Source: an uncultured Collinsella sp. (GTDB lineage: Bacteria; Actinomycetota; Coriobacteriia; Coriobacteriales; Coriobacteriaceae). From it: 15,969 bases of DNA. The position numbers and the translations under genes are program-made. Under the pieces are notes generated by a model. The model worked only from the letters and a program-made list of their open reading frames with translations. It did not search any database and had not been told where the DNA came from. Below, one piece after another: positions 1-6,124 of the stretch (positions are counted from its first letter, which is position 1; each line of letters opens with the position of its first letter). The DNA is taken from NCBI GenBank assembly GCA_902470925.1, contig CABRIF010000054.1:1-15969 (forward strand). The letters run 5' to 3'.

Positions 1-47
1 CTACACAAGGAGTATCGTCGGCAGCGTCAGATGTGTATAAGAGACAG
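1..47 (+). other. Illumina Nextera i5-side adapter (not genomic)
   Basis: Bases 1-6 are the end of the P5 flow-cell sequence, 7-14 (AAGGAGTA) match Nextera index S507, 15-28 are TCGTCGGCAGCGTC, and 29-47 are the 19-bp Tn5 mosaic end AGATGTGTATAAGAGACAG. Genomic sequence starts at 48. Read on the minus strand, the adapter adds the false peptide SYTHLTLPTILLV to the C-terminus of the CLC gene; on the plus strand it gives a false MCIRDS start. Confidence 0.98.
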
Positions 48-1242
48 TAATAACGTAGCCGGCGGCCTCGGCGCCGAACATATCGATACCGAGCATGATC
101 GTGGTGATGGGGACGTTGAGCGCCGCTCCGAACAGGCCGAGCATGCCGAGGGCCGCCATGAAGCTCGGGTCGCCCAGCAGGGCGGCTCCTATCGCGCCGC
201 CGAGCGAGGCGCCGATGCCGAACAGCGGGGTGACCTCGCCTCCCTGCAGGCCGGCTCCCACCGTCAGCGCGGTGAGCCCGAGTTTCAGCAGGGGGTCGGC
301 CAAGGTGGTGTCGCCGCGGAAGGCGGCACCCACGAGCCATTCGGATAGGCCGCCGTACCGGGTGAGGTCGAAGCAGAAGAACAGCGCCACGAGCACGGCG
401 CCGCTTGCGGCAGCCGCTACCAGGTAGTTCACGAACAGGCGCGCGTAGAGGCGCTTTACGCTGCGGATGGCGAAGGTGAACAGGCGCGCGGCCAGGCCGA
501 ACACCACGGCTGCCGCGATCACGATCGCGAGTGTGGCGGGTTCCATGGCGGGCACGCTCGCGATCGTGTGGAACGCGAAGGCGCTGCCCCAGGCGCGCGA
601 GACGGCGTTGCCCACGAACGAGCCGGTGAGGCAGTAGAGGGCGGCGCTGTAGTCGAGCTTGCCGATGAAGCACATCTCCATGCCGAAGAAGGCGCCGGCC
701 AGCGGCGTGCCGAACGCGGCGCCGAAGGCGGCCGAGACCCCGGCCATCATGAGGTCGCGCCGGTCGTGGCCCTCCACGTGGAACAGGGAGGCGACGTTGC
801 TGGCGATGGTGCCGCCCAGCTGCACGGCGGCCCCCTCGCGGCCGGCCGAGCCGCCCGCCAGGTGCGTGGCGGTGGAGCAGCAGAAGGTGAGCAGGCCCAT
901 GCGGGCGTGGATGGGGGTGCCGTCCAGGGCGCTGTCGATGACGAGGTTGTTGCCGCGCGCGGCGCGCAGGCCGTGGTTGCGGTAGAGCCAGGCGGTGGCA
1001 ACGTTTACGAGCGGCAGCAGCAAGAACAGCCACAGGTTCGCCTCGCGGGTGCTGGTGGCGATGCCGAGGGCGGCAAGAAACGCCCAGCCCGCGGTGCCCA
1101 TGAGGGCGGCCACCAGGACGGTGAGGACGAAGACGCGGCCGCTCGCGCGCAGGTTCAAGGCGTTGCGACGGGCGTCGGCGGCCACGTCGTGCGCCGCGGT
1201 GCGGGCGCCGGATCGAATGGTGTCGGCGATGCGCTGGGGCAT
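48..1242 (-). CDS. CLC-type fluoride/proton antiporter (CLC-F clade), 3' end missing
   Basis: Polytopic membrane protein of the CLC superfamily, probably exporting fluoride in exchange for protons. The start at 1242 (MPQRIADT) is chosen because AAAGGAGG lies just upstream; the open frame runs further up but only through intergenic sequence. About 398 genuine residues are visible. Seen: GNNL at 97-100 where chloride CLCs have GSGIP; GREG at 134-137, with E136 as the external gating glutamate; GGEVTP at 334-339, where chloride CLCs have a GGxFxP-type motif; and a Tyr at 396 in the last helix. From family knowledge, GNNL with GGEVTP marks the fluoride-selective clade (E318, T320 and Y396 in the Enterococcus protein). 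The reading frame crosses into the adapter after GYVI, so the final residues in any automatic translation are artefact. Only a short C-terminal tail should be missing. A plain chloride channel is the less likely alternative. Confidence 0.85.
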
Positions 1243-1289
1243 GCAGACGCCTCCTTTTCTGGATAGGGCGGAATGCGCCTGCCGCGTGC

Positions 1290-1356
1290 GGCGCGGCGCT
1301 CGGATGGTGGTTGCGGAAGCGCGCGGGTCCGGCCAGCATCCGATGCGCGCCGCGCC
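1290..1356 (-). promoter_or_regulatory. Long hairpin in the CLC-F mRNA leader
   Basis: GGCGCGGCGC (1290-1299) and CGGATG (1301-1306) pair with GCGCCGCGCC (1347-1356) and CATCCG (1337-1342). This gives a 10-bp and a 6-bp helix separated by a 1/4-nt internal loop, closing a 30-nt loop. It lies about 48 nt upstream of the CLC start codon, between that start and a TATACT box. A leader regulatory element is an inference. It does not match the fluoride (crcB) riboswitch consensus. Confidence 0.55.
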
Positions 1357-1373
1357 CGCGTGTCTCCCTCGAC

Positions 1374-1379
1374 AGTATA
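1374..1379 (-). promoter_or_regulatory. Possible -10 box for the CLC-F gene
   Basis: On the minus strand this reads TATACT, a good -10 hexamer, about 130 nt upstream of the start codon. No good -35 sits at 16-18 bp; GTGACA occurs (1397-1392) but only 12 bp away. Weak call. Confidence 0.3.
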
Positions 1380-1450
1380 GGCCGCGACGCCTGTCACGCG
1401 CACTCCGACATCGCATGGCATGGCCGGTCATACGCGCCCTGGCCGGATTG

Positions 1451-1625
1451 TGCATATCTCGACGGCGCTGCGGGTACGGCGCCTGTTGCGCCTGTGCGCC
1501 TCTTGGCGGCGCGCTGGCGCGGCGCCTGTTGCGTCTTTGCATTTTTCGACAACGCTGCAGGTGCATCATCCGTTGTATCCATGCATCTTTCGACACCGCG
1601 CGACGCACCATCCATTGTGCCAGGG
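1451..1625. repeat. Degenerate tandem repeat, about 44-bp unit, four copies
   Basis: Copies begin near 1451, 1495, 1538 and 1582, a spacing of 43-44 bp. Copies 1, 3 and 4 open with TGCATatcTCGAC, TGCATtttTCGAC and TGCATcttTCGAC; copies 1 and 2 share CGGCGCCTGTTGCG. A fainter fifth copy may precede at about 1407. The match is by eye and copies are diverged. Alternating purine/pyrimidine bias alone would not give a constant 44-bp period. Confidence 0.6.
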
Positions 1626-1905
1626 GGGGGGATTTCAGTATGCTTGTGACAACGGATGCGTTGCTTTGGAAGGGCTTGCAATCGGTGCCGCGAGAGGGGT
1701 GTGGCGCGATGAGATGCATGCATATGGTTCAGGGGGCTCCTCGATCGCTTTCGGCGCTGCTGCACGCCGCTCCGTCTGATGGTCGCATGCTTGCGTCGGC
1801 TGCAAGCGCCCTGCCCGCGGCTGGTGCCGAGTGCAGAGCAGTTGACGGCATGTCTGCAACCGGTGTTGAGTGCGCGGTTGCGGACCCTGGTTGTCTGGAG
1901 GAGAG

Positions 1906-2757
1906 ATGACGCGAAAGACCGCTGCTCTGTCCCTACTGCTGCACAGGTTGACCAGGCGCTTTGAGTTCAAGGTGTCGGTGACGGTAGCGCTGGCGTTCAC
2001 GTTCGTGGCGTTCGCTGAGACCTGCCTGCACTTTTACGGAGCCGATGTGGGGGACCTGCCGTCGCCGGCGTACGCATGGGCCTGGAACATGGACGCTATG
2101 CAGTCGAACGCGATGCGGGTCTTTCTCTACTTCTTCATGCCCGTTGTGGCGGCCCTGGTGTTTGCGGGCTGCGCGCGCGACGAGATCGACCGTGGCATGG
2201 CGTCCTGCGTGGCGGCGCGCTCCTCGCTGCGATCCTACCTGGCTTCCCATATGGTTCTTACCTACCTTGGCGGCTTTCTTCTGGTGTTCGCCATGTTGCT
2301 CGCCTTGCAGCTTCTGGCGTGCATCGCCTTTCCGTTCGACGGGACATACGGCGGGTATCTCGACACGCCATTGTATGTCGAGACGCATCCGGCCGACGGG
2401 CTGCTCTACGACATGCGCATGAGCACCCCATATCTGTACAACTTCGTCTTTGCTGTGTGGAGTTCTGCGTGGGCAGGTGCGTGCAGCCTGATCAGCTTCG
2501 CCCTGTCGCTTCTTGCCGGCAAGCATAAAACCGTGGCACTCGCCGTCCCCACGCTGGTGTCGCTGGCGTTGTTCCAGTTCGCGCCGCTTGTGTCGCGCGA
2601 CCTGTACCGGCATCTCCATTTCGTCTACTGCTATCCCGCTATCGCGCAGCAGGATAACAACTTGGCGCTGTTCATCCTGATGCCCGTTGCGCTGACCGTC
2701 GCCGCGGTACTGCTTGCCTGCATTCCGCTGCGCCGGGGGAAGGACGTGCTGCTATGA
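1906..2757 (+). CDS. ABC transporter permease subunit, six-helix (first of a pair)
   Basis: A 283-residue integral membrane protein. The start ATG at 1906 has GGAGGAG ending 2 nt before it; an in-frame ATG at 1870 has no ribosome binding site. About six hydrophobic helices are visible: near residues 23-42 after a basic N-terminus, 72-90, 112-140, 180-200, 208-228 and 255-275. Between helices 3 and 4 lies a polar, probably external loop (FDGTYGGYL through MRMSTPY). The layout fits ABC-2-type permeases, but I see no motif that names a substrate. Its stop overlaps the next gene's start by 4 nt (ATGA), so the two are translationally coupled and probably form the membrane half of one exporter with the downstream ATPase. 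Sequence-level family assignment is weak; context carries the call. Confidence 0.7.
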   Translation: MTRKTAALSLLLHRLTRRFEFKVSVTVALAFTFVAFAETCLHFYGADVGDLPSPAYAWAWNMDAMQSNAMRVFLYFFMPVVAALVFAGCARDEIDRGMASCVAARSSLRSYLASHMVLTYLGGFLLVFAMLLALQLLACIAFPFDGTYGGYLDTPLYVETHPADGLLYDMRMSTPYLYNFVFAVWSSAWAGACSLISFALSLLAGKHKTVALAVPTLVSLALFQFAPLVSRDLYRHLHFVYCYPAIAQQDNNLALFILMPVALTVAAVLLACIPLRRGKDVLL

Positions 2758-3467
2758 GGAGGATGGCATACCTGCTGCTCTATGGGAACCGCCCGGCTGC
2801 GGTGGCGCTTGCGTTGCTGCTTGCGGCGCGGGCGGTGCAAGCCGTAGCGCTGTCGGGCGGCGGCGCTGCGGTGGGCGACACGTTTGTCGAGATGTATGCG
2901 TTCTGCAACGCGGCGCATATCGGTGCGTTCGTACTTACGCCGTTGCTGGCGGTATTCGCGGTGCGGCCGGCGGCGCGCCTGGCTTCGCCCCGGTTCGCCG
3001 TGTGCGCGAAGACGCGCTCCGCCGCTGCCCTGCGCTGTCTTGCGGCGGCGCTTTGCGCAGGGATCTTGGCGGCCGTTGCGGTGAATGTGTCGGTCGCGCT
3101 GGCGATTCTGGTGGGCTCCTCTGTCCAACTCGACTGGTCTGTGCTGCTGTTTTCGACGGCGCTACAGGCGGCGGTGTGCTCAATCGCCCTGATGCTGTAT
3201 GTCGATGTGACCCTTGCAATGGGGCGGTCCTCGGTCGCATTCATGGCGTGCATCCTGTACGGGCTGTGGGATTTCATGGCTCAAAACGTTGTGGGAGGCG
3301 GGATTCCGTCGGTCGGATGGGGGTTGACGGTCGTGTCGGCGAGGTCGGTATGGGCGGATTGCCTGGGCCGCATCTCCCTGTTCGGCATGGTGTTGATCGC
3401 CCTGTTTCTCGTGCTGATGTTCTGCCTTGCGCGAAAGGATTTCATCCCCAACGAAGAGCTGCATTGA
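2754..3467 (+). CDS. ABC transporter permease subunit, six-helix (second of a pair)
   Basis: A 237-residue membrane protein rich in Ala, Val and Leu, with about six helices: near residues 12-32, 55-70, 92-118, 125-150, 158-180 and 210-230. The start at 2754 overlaps the previous stop (ATGA) and has AAGGA about 9 nt upstream. A second ATG at 2763 sits directly against GAGGAGG, too close to be used well. The C-terminus ends in a charged cytoplasmic tail. A pair of distinct small permeases beside one ATPase is the arrangement of LanFEG/BcrAB-type peptide self-protection exporters, but this protein has no diagnostic motif that I recognise. Fifty-nine bases separate it from the ATPase gene. Confidence 0.65.
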   Translation: MRRMAYLLLYGNRPAAVALALLLAARAVQAVALSGGGAAVGDTFVEMYAFCNAAHIGAFVLTPLLAVFAVRPAARLASPRFAVCAKTRSAAALRCLAAALCAGILAAVAVNVSVALAILVGSSVQLDWSVLLFSTALQAAVCSIALMLYVDVTLAMGRSSVAFMACILYGLWDFMAQNVVGGGIPSVGWGLTVVSARSVWADCLGRISLFGMVLIALFLVLMFCLARKDFIPNEELH

Positions 3468-3488
3468 GAGCTGCGTTGAAACCTGAAA

Positions 3489-3512
3489 CTATCCGATAAG
3501 CTACCCGATAAG
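3489..3512 (+). repeat. 12-bp tandem duplication ahead of the ATPase ribosome binding site
   Basis: CTATCCGATAAG (3489-3500) is followed immediately by CTACCCGATAAG (3501-3512), one mismatch. The second copy runs into the AGGAGG ribosome binding site at 3511-3516, so it shapes the leader of the ATPase gene. Confidence 0.7.
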
Positions 3513-3526
3513 GAGGCAGATGCTGT

Positions 3527-4201
3527 ATGGTCGAGCAGCGGGGCGCAGATTGTTTTGACGAACCTGCGGGAATCGTGGTCGAGGGCGTGTCGAAGCGCCT
3601 GCAGGGCAAGGTCGTGCTGGATAGGGTGAGCGTTGTGTTTCCCCGCGGATGCATCTCGGGCATACGCGGGGCCAATGGGTCGGGAAAGACCATGCTGCTG
3701 CGTGCCATCGCCGGTCTCATCGCCCTCGACGAGGGCTCGCTGTCCGTGCTGGGCAAGCAGCTTGCAGACGGCGACGTCTTCCCGGACAGCATGGGCTTTT
3801 TGATCGAGCCGCTCAAGCTGTGGGATGACATGTCCGGCTTCCAGAACCTGAAGCTGCTGGCGTCGATGGCGGGCGTGGCGGATGACGGGCAGATTCGGGC
3901 AACGCTGGCACGCGTCGGCCTCGACCCGTGCGATCGCCGGTGGATCAGAAGCTACAGCCTTGGGATGCATCAGCGGCTTTGCATCGCGCAGGCGATCATG
4001 GAGCGCCCCTCGCTCATTTTGCTTGACGAGCCGACCAACGCGCTCGATGACGACGGCAAGCGCCTGGTGCGCGGCATACTGGCCGAGGAGAAGCGTCGGG
4101 GCGCGACGATTGTGGTGGTGTCCCACGACGCCGATGAGCTCAAGGCGATCTCGGACTATCGGTTCGTGATGGCCAACGGGACGATTCGGGAGGATCGCTA
4201 G
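3527..4201 (+). CDS. ABC transporter ATPase with Glu Q-loop (immunity/drug-export type)
   Basis: A 224-residue nucleotide-binding subunit that would power the two permeases upstream. Seen: Walker A GANGSGKT at 48-55; signature YSLGMHQR at 143-150; Walker B LILLDEP at 163-169; D-loop NALD at 171-174; H-loop His at 200. Where most ABC ATPases have the Q-loop Gln, this one reads FLIEP with Glu94. That IE variant is known from lantibiotic immunity LanF proteins and BcrA-like drug exporters (the E-loop). ATG 3527 is preceded by AGGAGG at 3511-3516; an ATG at 3520 is out of frame and soon stops. One base separates this gene from the next. Substrate is unknown: no lantibiotic precursor or synthetase lies in the window, so a role in resistance rather than production is more likely. 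Confidence 0.88.
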   Translation: MVEQRGADCFDEPAGIVVEGVSKRLQGKVVLDRVSVVFPRGCISGIRGANGSGKTMLLRAIAGLIALDEGSLSVLGKQLADGDVFPDSMGFLIEPLKLWDDMSGFQNLKLLASMAGVADDGQIRATLARVGLDPCDRRWIRSYSLGMHQRLCIAQAIMERPSLILLDEPTNALDDDGKRLVRGILAEEKRRGATIVVVSHDADELKAISDYRFVMANGTIREDR

Positions 4202-4202
4202 T

Positions 4203-4901
4203 ATGGCTGGGTTTGAACAGCGGCGCGCGTTGTGGCAGGTTTTGTGGGGCGCACTGTGCATAGCGGCGGTGTGCGCCGGCGTGATTACGAGGCTGAGCTA
4301 TACGAACGACAGCCGCGATGCAAAGGCGCTCGGCGAGCTCGTCTACGCTTGCGCCCCGTACTCGGCCGACGAGCTCGAGCGGATTGATCGGGGCGTCGAC
4401 ACCTTTTCGGCGAAAGAGCTGATGGATGAGGCCGATGCAGTGGTTGTCGGGTCGCCCCGTGGGACGGGGGAGTACATCCACCATTCGTTTCTGACGACGT
4501 TTTCCGTTGAAGGCGCGGTCAGTGGCGAGGCATCGCTTACGTCGACGGACATCGAGGTGTTCGAGCCGGTGGGCATGTACGACTGGCCTGAGGGCAGGGT
4601 GCTTGCTCCAAGCGGGGCGTACCAGTTCGGGGGCACCCTCATGCGCTCCGGTGCCAGCTACGTCCTGTTTTTGAAGCGGGTGCCGGAATCGGTTGGCGTG
4701 GACGGATGGGTGATGCTGGACAGCCCGTATGCCAGGATGCCGGTCGCGCGGGATTTCACGTACCGTATCGACGAGATGGCGGAATACGCGACACCGCTCA
4801 ATGCGTTCGAGGGTATCGACCTTGTAGTTGCTGACGAGGCTTCGCTTGCGGCCTATCGGCAGGCCCAGAATGACGTGCTGACGTGCGTGGGACTGCAGTA
4901 G
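4203..4901 (+). CDS. Exported or membrane-anchored protein of unknown function in the ABC operon
   Basis: A 232-residue protein I do not recognise. The N-terminus has RR at 7-8 followed by one hydrophobic helix at about 11-29, then a soluble acidic domain of about 200 residues that should lie outside the membrane. A Cys at 24 lies inside the helix but the context IAAVC is a poor lipobox, so a lipoprotein is unlikely. The domain contains a repeated V-V-G-S / V-E-G-A-V-S-G style beta-rich stretch (about 79-115) and a segment S-Y-V-L-F-L-K (about 157-163). Such a V-L-F-L element also occurs in small extracellular domains that accompany export systems, but I cannot name the family. It starts 1 nt after the ATPase stop, so it is certainly co-transcribed and may be a substrate-capturing or sensor partner. 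There is no obvious terminator after it. Confidence 0.75.
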   Translation: MAGFEQRRALWQVLWGALCIAAVCAGVITRLSYTNDSRDAKALGELVYACAPYSADELERIDRGVDTFSAKELMDEADAVVVGSPRGTGEYIHHSFLTTFSVEGAVSGEASLTSTDIEVFEPVGMYDWPEGRVLAPSGAYQFGGTLMRSGASYVLFLKRVPESVGVDGWVMLDSPYARMPVARDFTYRIDEMAEYATPLNAFEGIDLVVADEASLAAYRQAQNDVLTCVGLQ

Positions 4902-4949
4902 CAGGTCGTTTCGGGTCGGAGGCCTTCGGGTTGATTGCCGCTCACGTTT

Positions 4950-5075
4950 GCCGGTATTTGGGGCTCGGCACAGCGGGGGGTCCGGCGCGGACATGGAAGA
5001 TGAGATTCAGCGCATCGGGAATCCCGGCACGGGCATGGAAAACGGGATTTGATGCCACGTGCGCAGCGAACCGGT
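4950..5075. repeat. Degenerate tandem repeat, about 42-44 bp unit
   Basis: Three units are discernible. The clearest two open with ACATGGAAGATGAGATT (4991-5007) and GCATGGAAAACGGGATT (5033-5049), 42 bp apart. The preceding unit (4952-4990) shares the tail pattern CAGCG...GGG...TCC.GGCGCGG with unit 2. The reverse complement of the 1451-1625 repeat also begins GCATGGATACAACGG, so the two arrays may be one family in opposite orientation. By-eye alignment only. Confidence 0.45.
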
Positions 5076-5185
5076 CTCCTCCATGGCATTGATATGCGAT
5101 ATTTGCAATTATTTGAGCGCAATATAAAAACTTCTGTTTCACGGTGTTTAGTGAGGGGTCTATTTATATGTCGTCCCGCTGTCGC

Positions 5186-5382
5186 GTGGTCGCAAATGGC
5201 ATCTAATGGGTTTCTCGGGGTTGATCGGGCGCCGGATATTGAACGCATACTGTTTGAAAGGCAGCTCTGAGACCCCTGCGGGAGGCCGAAGACGGCCGTA
5301 TCACTCCTCGAACAAGCGAATCGGCCGCTTTGCATAGCGTTTGCCAGCAAGCAAAAACCCATTAGATGGCATTTGCGACCAC
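5186..5382. repeat. 197-bp element bounded by 28-bp inverted repeats
   Basis: The left arm (5186-5213) begins GTGGTCGCAAATGGCATC and ends TAATGGGTTT. The right arm (5355-5382) is its reverse complement with a single mismatch (27 of 28). The 141-bp interior has no gene; it contains the hairpin GGCCGaagaCGGCC. A 28-bp near-perfect match is far beyond chance at this distance. It could be a miniature transposon-like repeat, an invertible segment, or the stem of a large RNA. Confidence 0.8.
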
Positions 5383-5645
5383 CAAAGCGGGCCGAACCTC
5401 TCTTCATGCCCTGTTTACGCAGGCCTCATCGCATGGTGATTGAAGATTGCGCATATATCTGTTGTTAAATGCATGTGAGAACAAGGGCGTTGAAGGAACT
5501 CGGGCCAGCGGGCGTTCCGACATGGAACGGAGCGCCGAAACGCCCGGACATCTCCGAACCGGAAGCCGTTGAGTGCTGCCCGCCCGCTGTTTTCCGAGGC
5601 GTCGCTGTTGTTTCCTGAGGTTTTTCGACTGGCGAGGTTGTCCAT

Positions 5646-5674
5646 TTGCCCCTCGGCGGGGAATACCGTATACT
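5646..5674 (+). promoter_or_regulatory. Promoter of the tRNA-Pro/tRNA-Gly unit
   Basis: TTGCCC (5646-5651), a 17-bp spacer and TATACT (5669-5674) make a sigma-70-type promoter. Transcription would start near 5681, about 46 nt before mature tRNA-Pro. Confidence 0.75.
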
Positions 5675-5726
5675 TGCTGAGCCTAAGGGACAAGCAGGGT
5701 TGCATAACCCGGCTGCTCAACATCTT

Positions 5727-5803
5727 CGGGACGTGGCGCAGTTTGGTAGCGCGCCTGCTTTGGGAGCAGGATGTCGCAGGTTCAAATCCTGTCGTCCCGA
5801 CCA
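5727..5803 (+). tRNA. tRNA-Pro (anticodon TGG)
   Basis: Full cloverleaf: acceptor CGGGACG (5727-5733) pairs with CGTCCCG (5793-5799); the anticodon stem CCTGC/GCAGG encloses loop TTTGGGA with anticodon TGG; the T-arm carries GGTTCAAATCC; discriminator A and genome-encoded CCA end at 5803. The open frames antisense to it are the familiar false ORFs over tRNA genes. Confidence 0.97.
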
Positions 5804-5808
5804 CATAT

Positions 5809-5882
5809 GCGGGCGTAGTTCATCGGTAGAACCTCAGCCTTCCAAGCTGATGAGGCGGGTTCGACTCCCGTCGCCCGCTCCA
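5809..5882 (+). tRNA. tRNA-Gly (anticodon TCC)
   Basis: Acceptor GCGGGCG (5809-5815) pairs with CGCCCGC (5872-5878); the anticodon loop CTTCCAA gives TCC; the T-arm is GGGTTCGACTCCC; the 3' end is encoded TCCA. It lies 5 nt after tRNA-Pro, so both come from one transcript, ending at the terminator just downstream. Confidence 0.97.
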
Positions 5883-5930
5883 GAAACGCAACAAGCCCGG
5901 AGCCTCCTGCGGTTTCGGGCTTTTTCCTGC
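5876..5930 (+). repeat. 55-bp direct repeat, copy 1 (tRNA 3' end plus terminator)
   Basis: It begins inside the tRNA-Gly 3' end (CGCTCCA) and runs through the terminator to CCTGC. It matches 6069-6123 at 54 of 55 positions; the difference is T versus C in the loop. Confidence 0.92.
5893..5926 (+). terminator. Rho-independent terminator of the tRNA unit (copy 1)
   Basis: AAGCCCG (5893-5899) pairs with CGGGCTT (5916-5922), followed by a T-run to 5925. It is part of a 55-bp unit (5876-5930) repeated at 6069-6123 with one difference. Confidence 0.85.
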
Positions 5931-6068
5931 CGCGGGCCGGGGGTCGAACCCGGTTCCGGGTGCGGAGCTGCGGAAACGCGCGAGCGTTTCCCAGCGCAGC
6001 CCGCAAGGCGCGCCAGCGCCGCGGCGGGTGGAGCATGCCGCCAGGCATGTGGCGACTCCCAGTCGAGG
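5931..6068 (+). ncRNA. Candidate structured small RNA between twin terminators
   Basis: Four hairpins follow one another: CCGGG/CCCGG (5937-5953, 7-nt loop); a long one at 5962-6004 with helices GCGG/CCGC, GCTGC/GCAGC and GGAAACGC/GCGTTTCC capped by a GCGA (GNRA) tetraloop; CATGCC/GGCATG (6034-6049); and CGACT/AGTCG (6053-6065). Transcription would need read-through of terminator 1 or a local start, and terminator 2 supplies a 3' end. It could instead be the decayed remains of a duplicated tRNA unit. No known RNA family is recognised. Confidence 0.4.
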
Positions 6069-6123
6069 CGCTCCAGAAACGCAACAAGCCCGGAGCCCCC
6101 TGCGGTTTCGGGCTTTTTCCTGC
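6069..6123 (+). repeat. 55-bp direct repeat, copy 2 (terminator)
   Basis: Second copy of 5876-5930, including the last 7 nt of the tRNA-Gly 3' end (CGCTCCA) without the tRNA body. This suggests a partial duplication of the tRNA-Gly/terminator module. Confidence 0.92.
6086..6118 (+). terminator. Rho-independent terminator (copy 2)
   Basis: AAGCCCG (6086-6092) pairs with CGGGCTT (6109-6115), with T-run 6114-6118. It insulates gdhA from upstream transcription. Confidence 0.8.
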
Positions 6124-6124
6124 T

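Larger units (their letters stand above)
1243..1905. other. Gene-free divergent intergenic region (663 bp)
   Basis: This separates the minus-strand CLC gene from the plus-strand ABC operon. It holds the CLC leader hairpin, a possible -10 box, a run of eight or so Gs near 1622-1630, and a degenerate 44-bp tandem repeat. The open frames here lack ribosome binding sites and consist of Arg/Ala-rich, repeat-derived translation, so I call no gene. I see no convincing promoter for the ABC operon; TTGACG at 1842-1847 lacks a partner -10. Confidence 0.7.
4902..5726. other. Gene-free region with repeats (825 bp)
   Basis: Between the ABC operon and the tRNA pair. It contains a 42-44 bp tandem array (4950-5075), an AT-rich patch (about 5089-5170) unlike the GC-rich surroundings, a 28-bp inverted repeat pair (5186-5213 and 5355-5382), a small hairpin GGCCGaagaCGGCC (5284-5297), a nested hairpin around CGTTCCgacatGGAACG (5513-5529), and the tRNA promoter. 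Open frames crossing it, including one of 184 codons on the minus strand, have no ribosome binding site or recognisable domain. Confidence 0.65.

Noticed and set aside
31..348. Plus-strand open frame beginning MCIRDS
   Set aside because: It starts inside the adapter and runs antisense to the CLC gene.
1243..1450. Fluoride (crcB) riboswitch upstream of the CLC-F gene
   Set aside because: I looked for the conserved GGNGATGG and CTGATGA..CCT blocks on the minus strand and found neither by eye.
1243..1719. N-terminal extension of the CLC reading frame
   Set aside because: Arg-rich translation of the 44-bp repeats with no ribosome binding site; the real start at 1242 has AAAGGAGG.
4203..4290. 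Lipoprotein signal in the fourth ABC-operon protein
   Set aside because: Cys24 is preceded by AAV rather than a proper lipobox and sits in the middle of the helix.
5049..5270. 73-codon plus-strand open frame
   Set aside because: No ribosome binding site, and it runs through the left arm of the inverted repeat; probably chance.
4853..5407. 184-codon minus-strand open frame across the repeat region
   Set aside because: No ribosome binding site; it crosses the tandem array and the inverted repeats, has no recognisable domain, and overlaps the end of the ABC operon.
5932..6008. Possible minus-strand tRNA
   Set aside because: A perfect T-arm (CCGGG-TTCGACC-CCCGG) and a weak acceptor stem can be drawn, but no anticodon arm forms and there is no CCA; the middle folds as one long hairpin instead.
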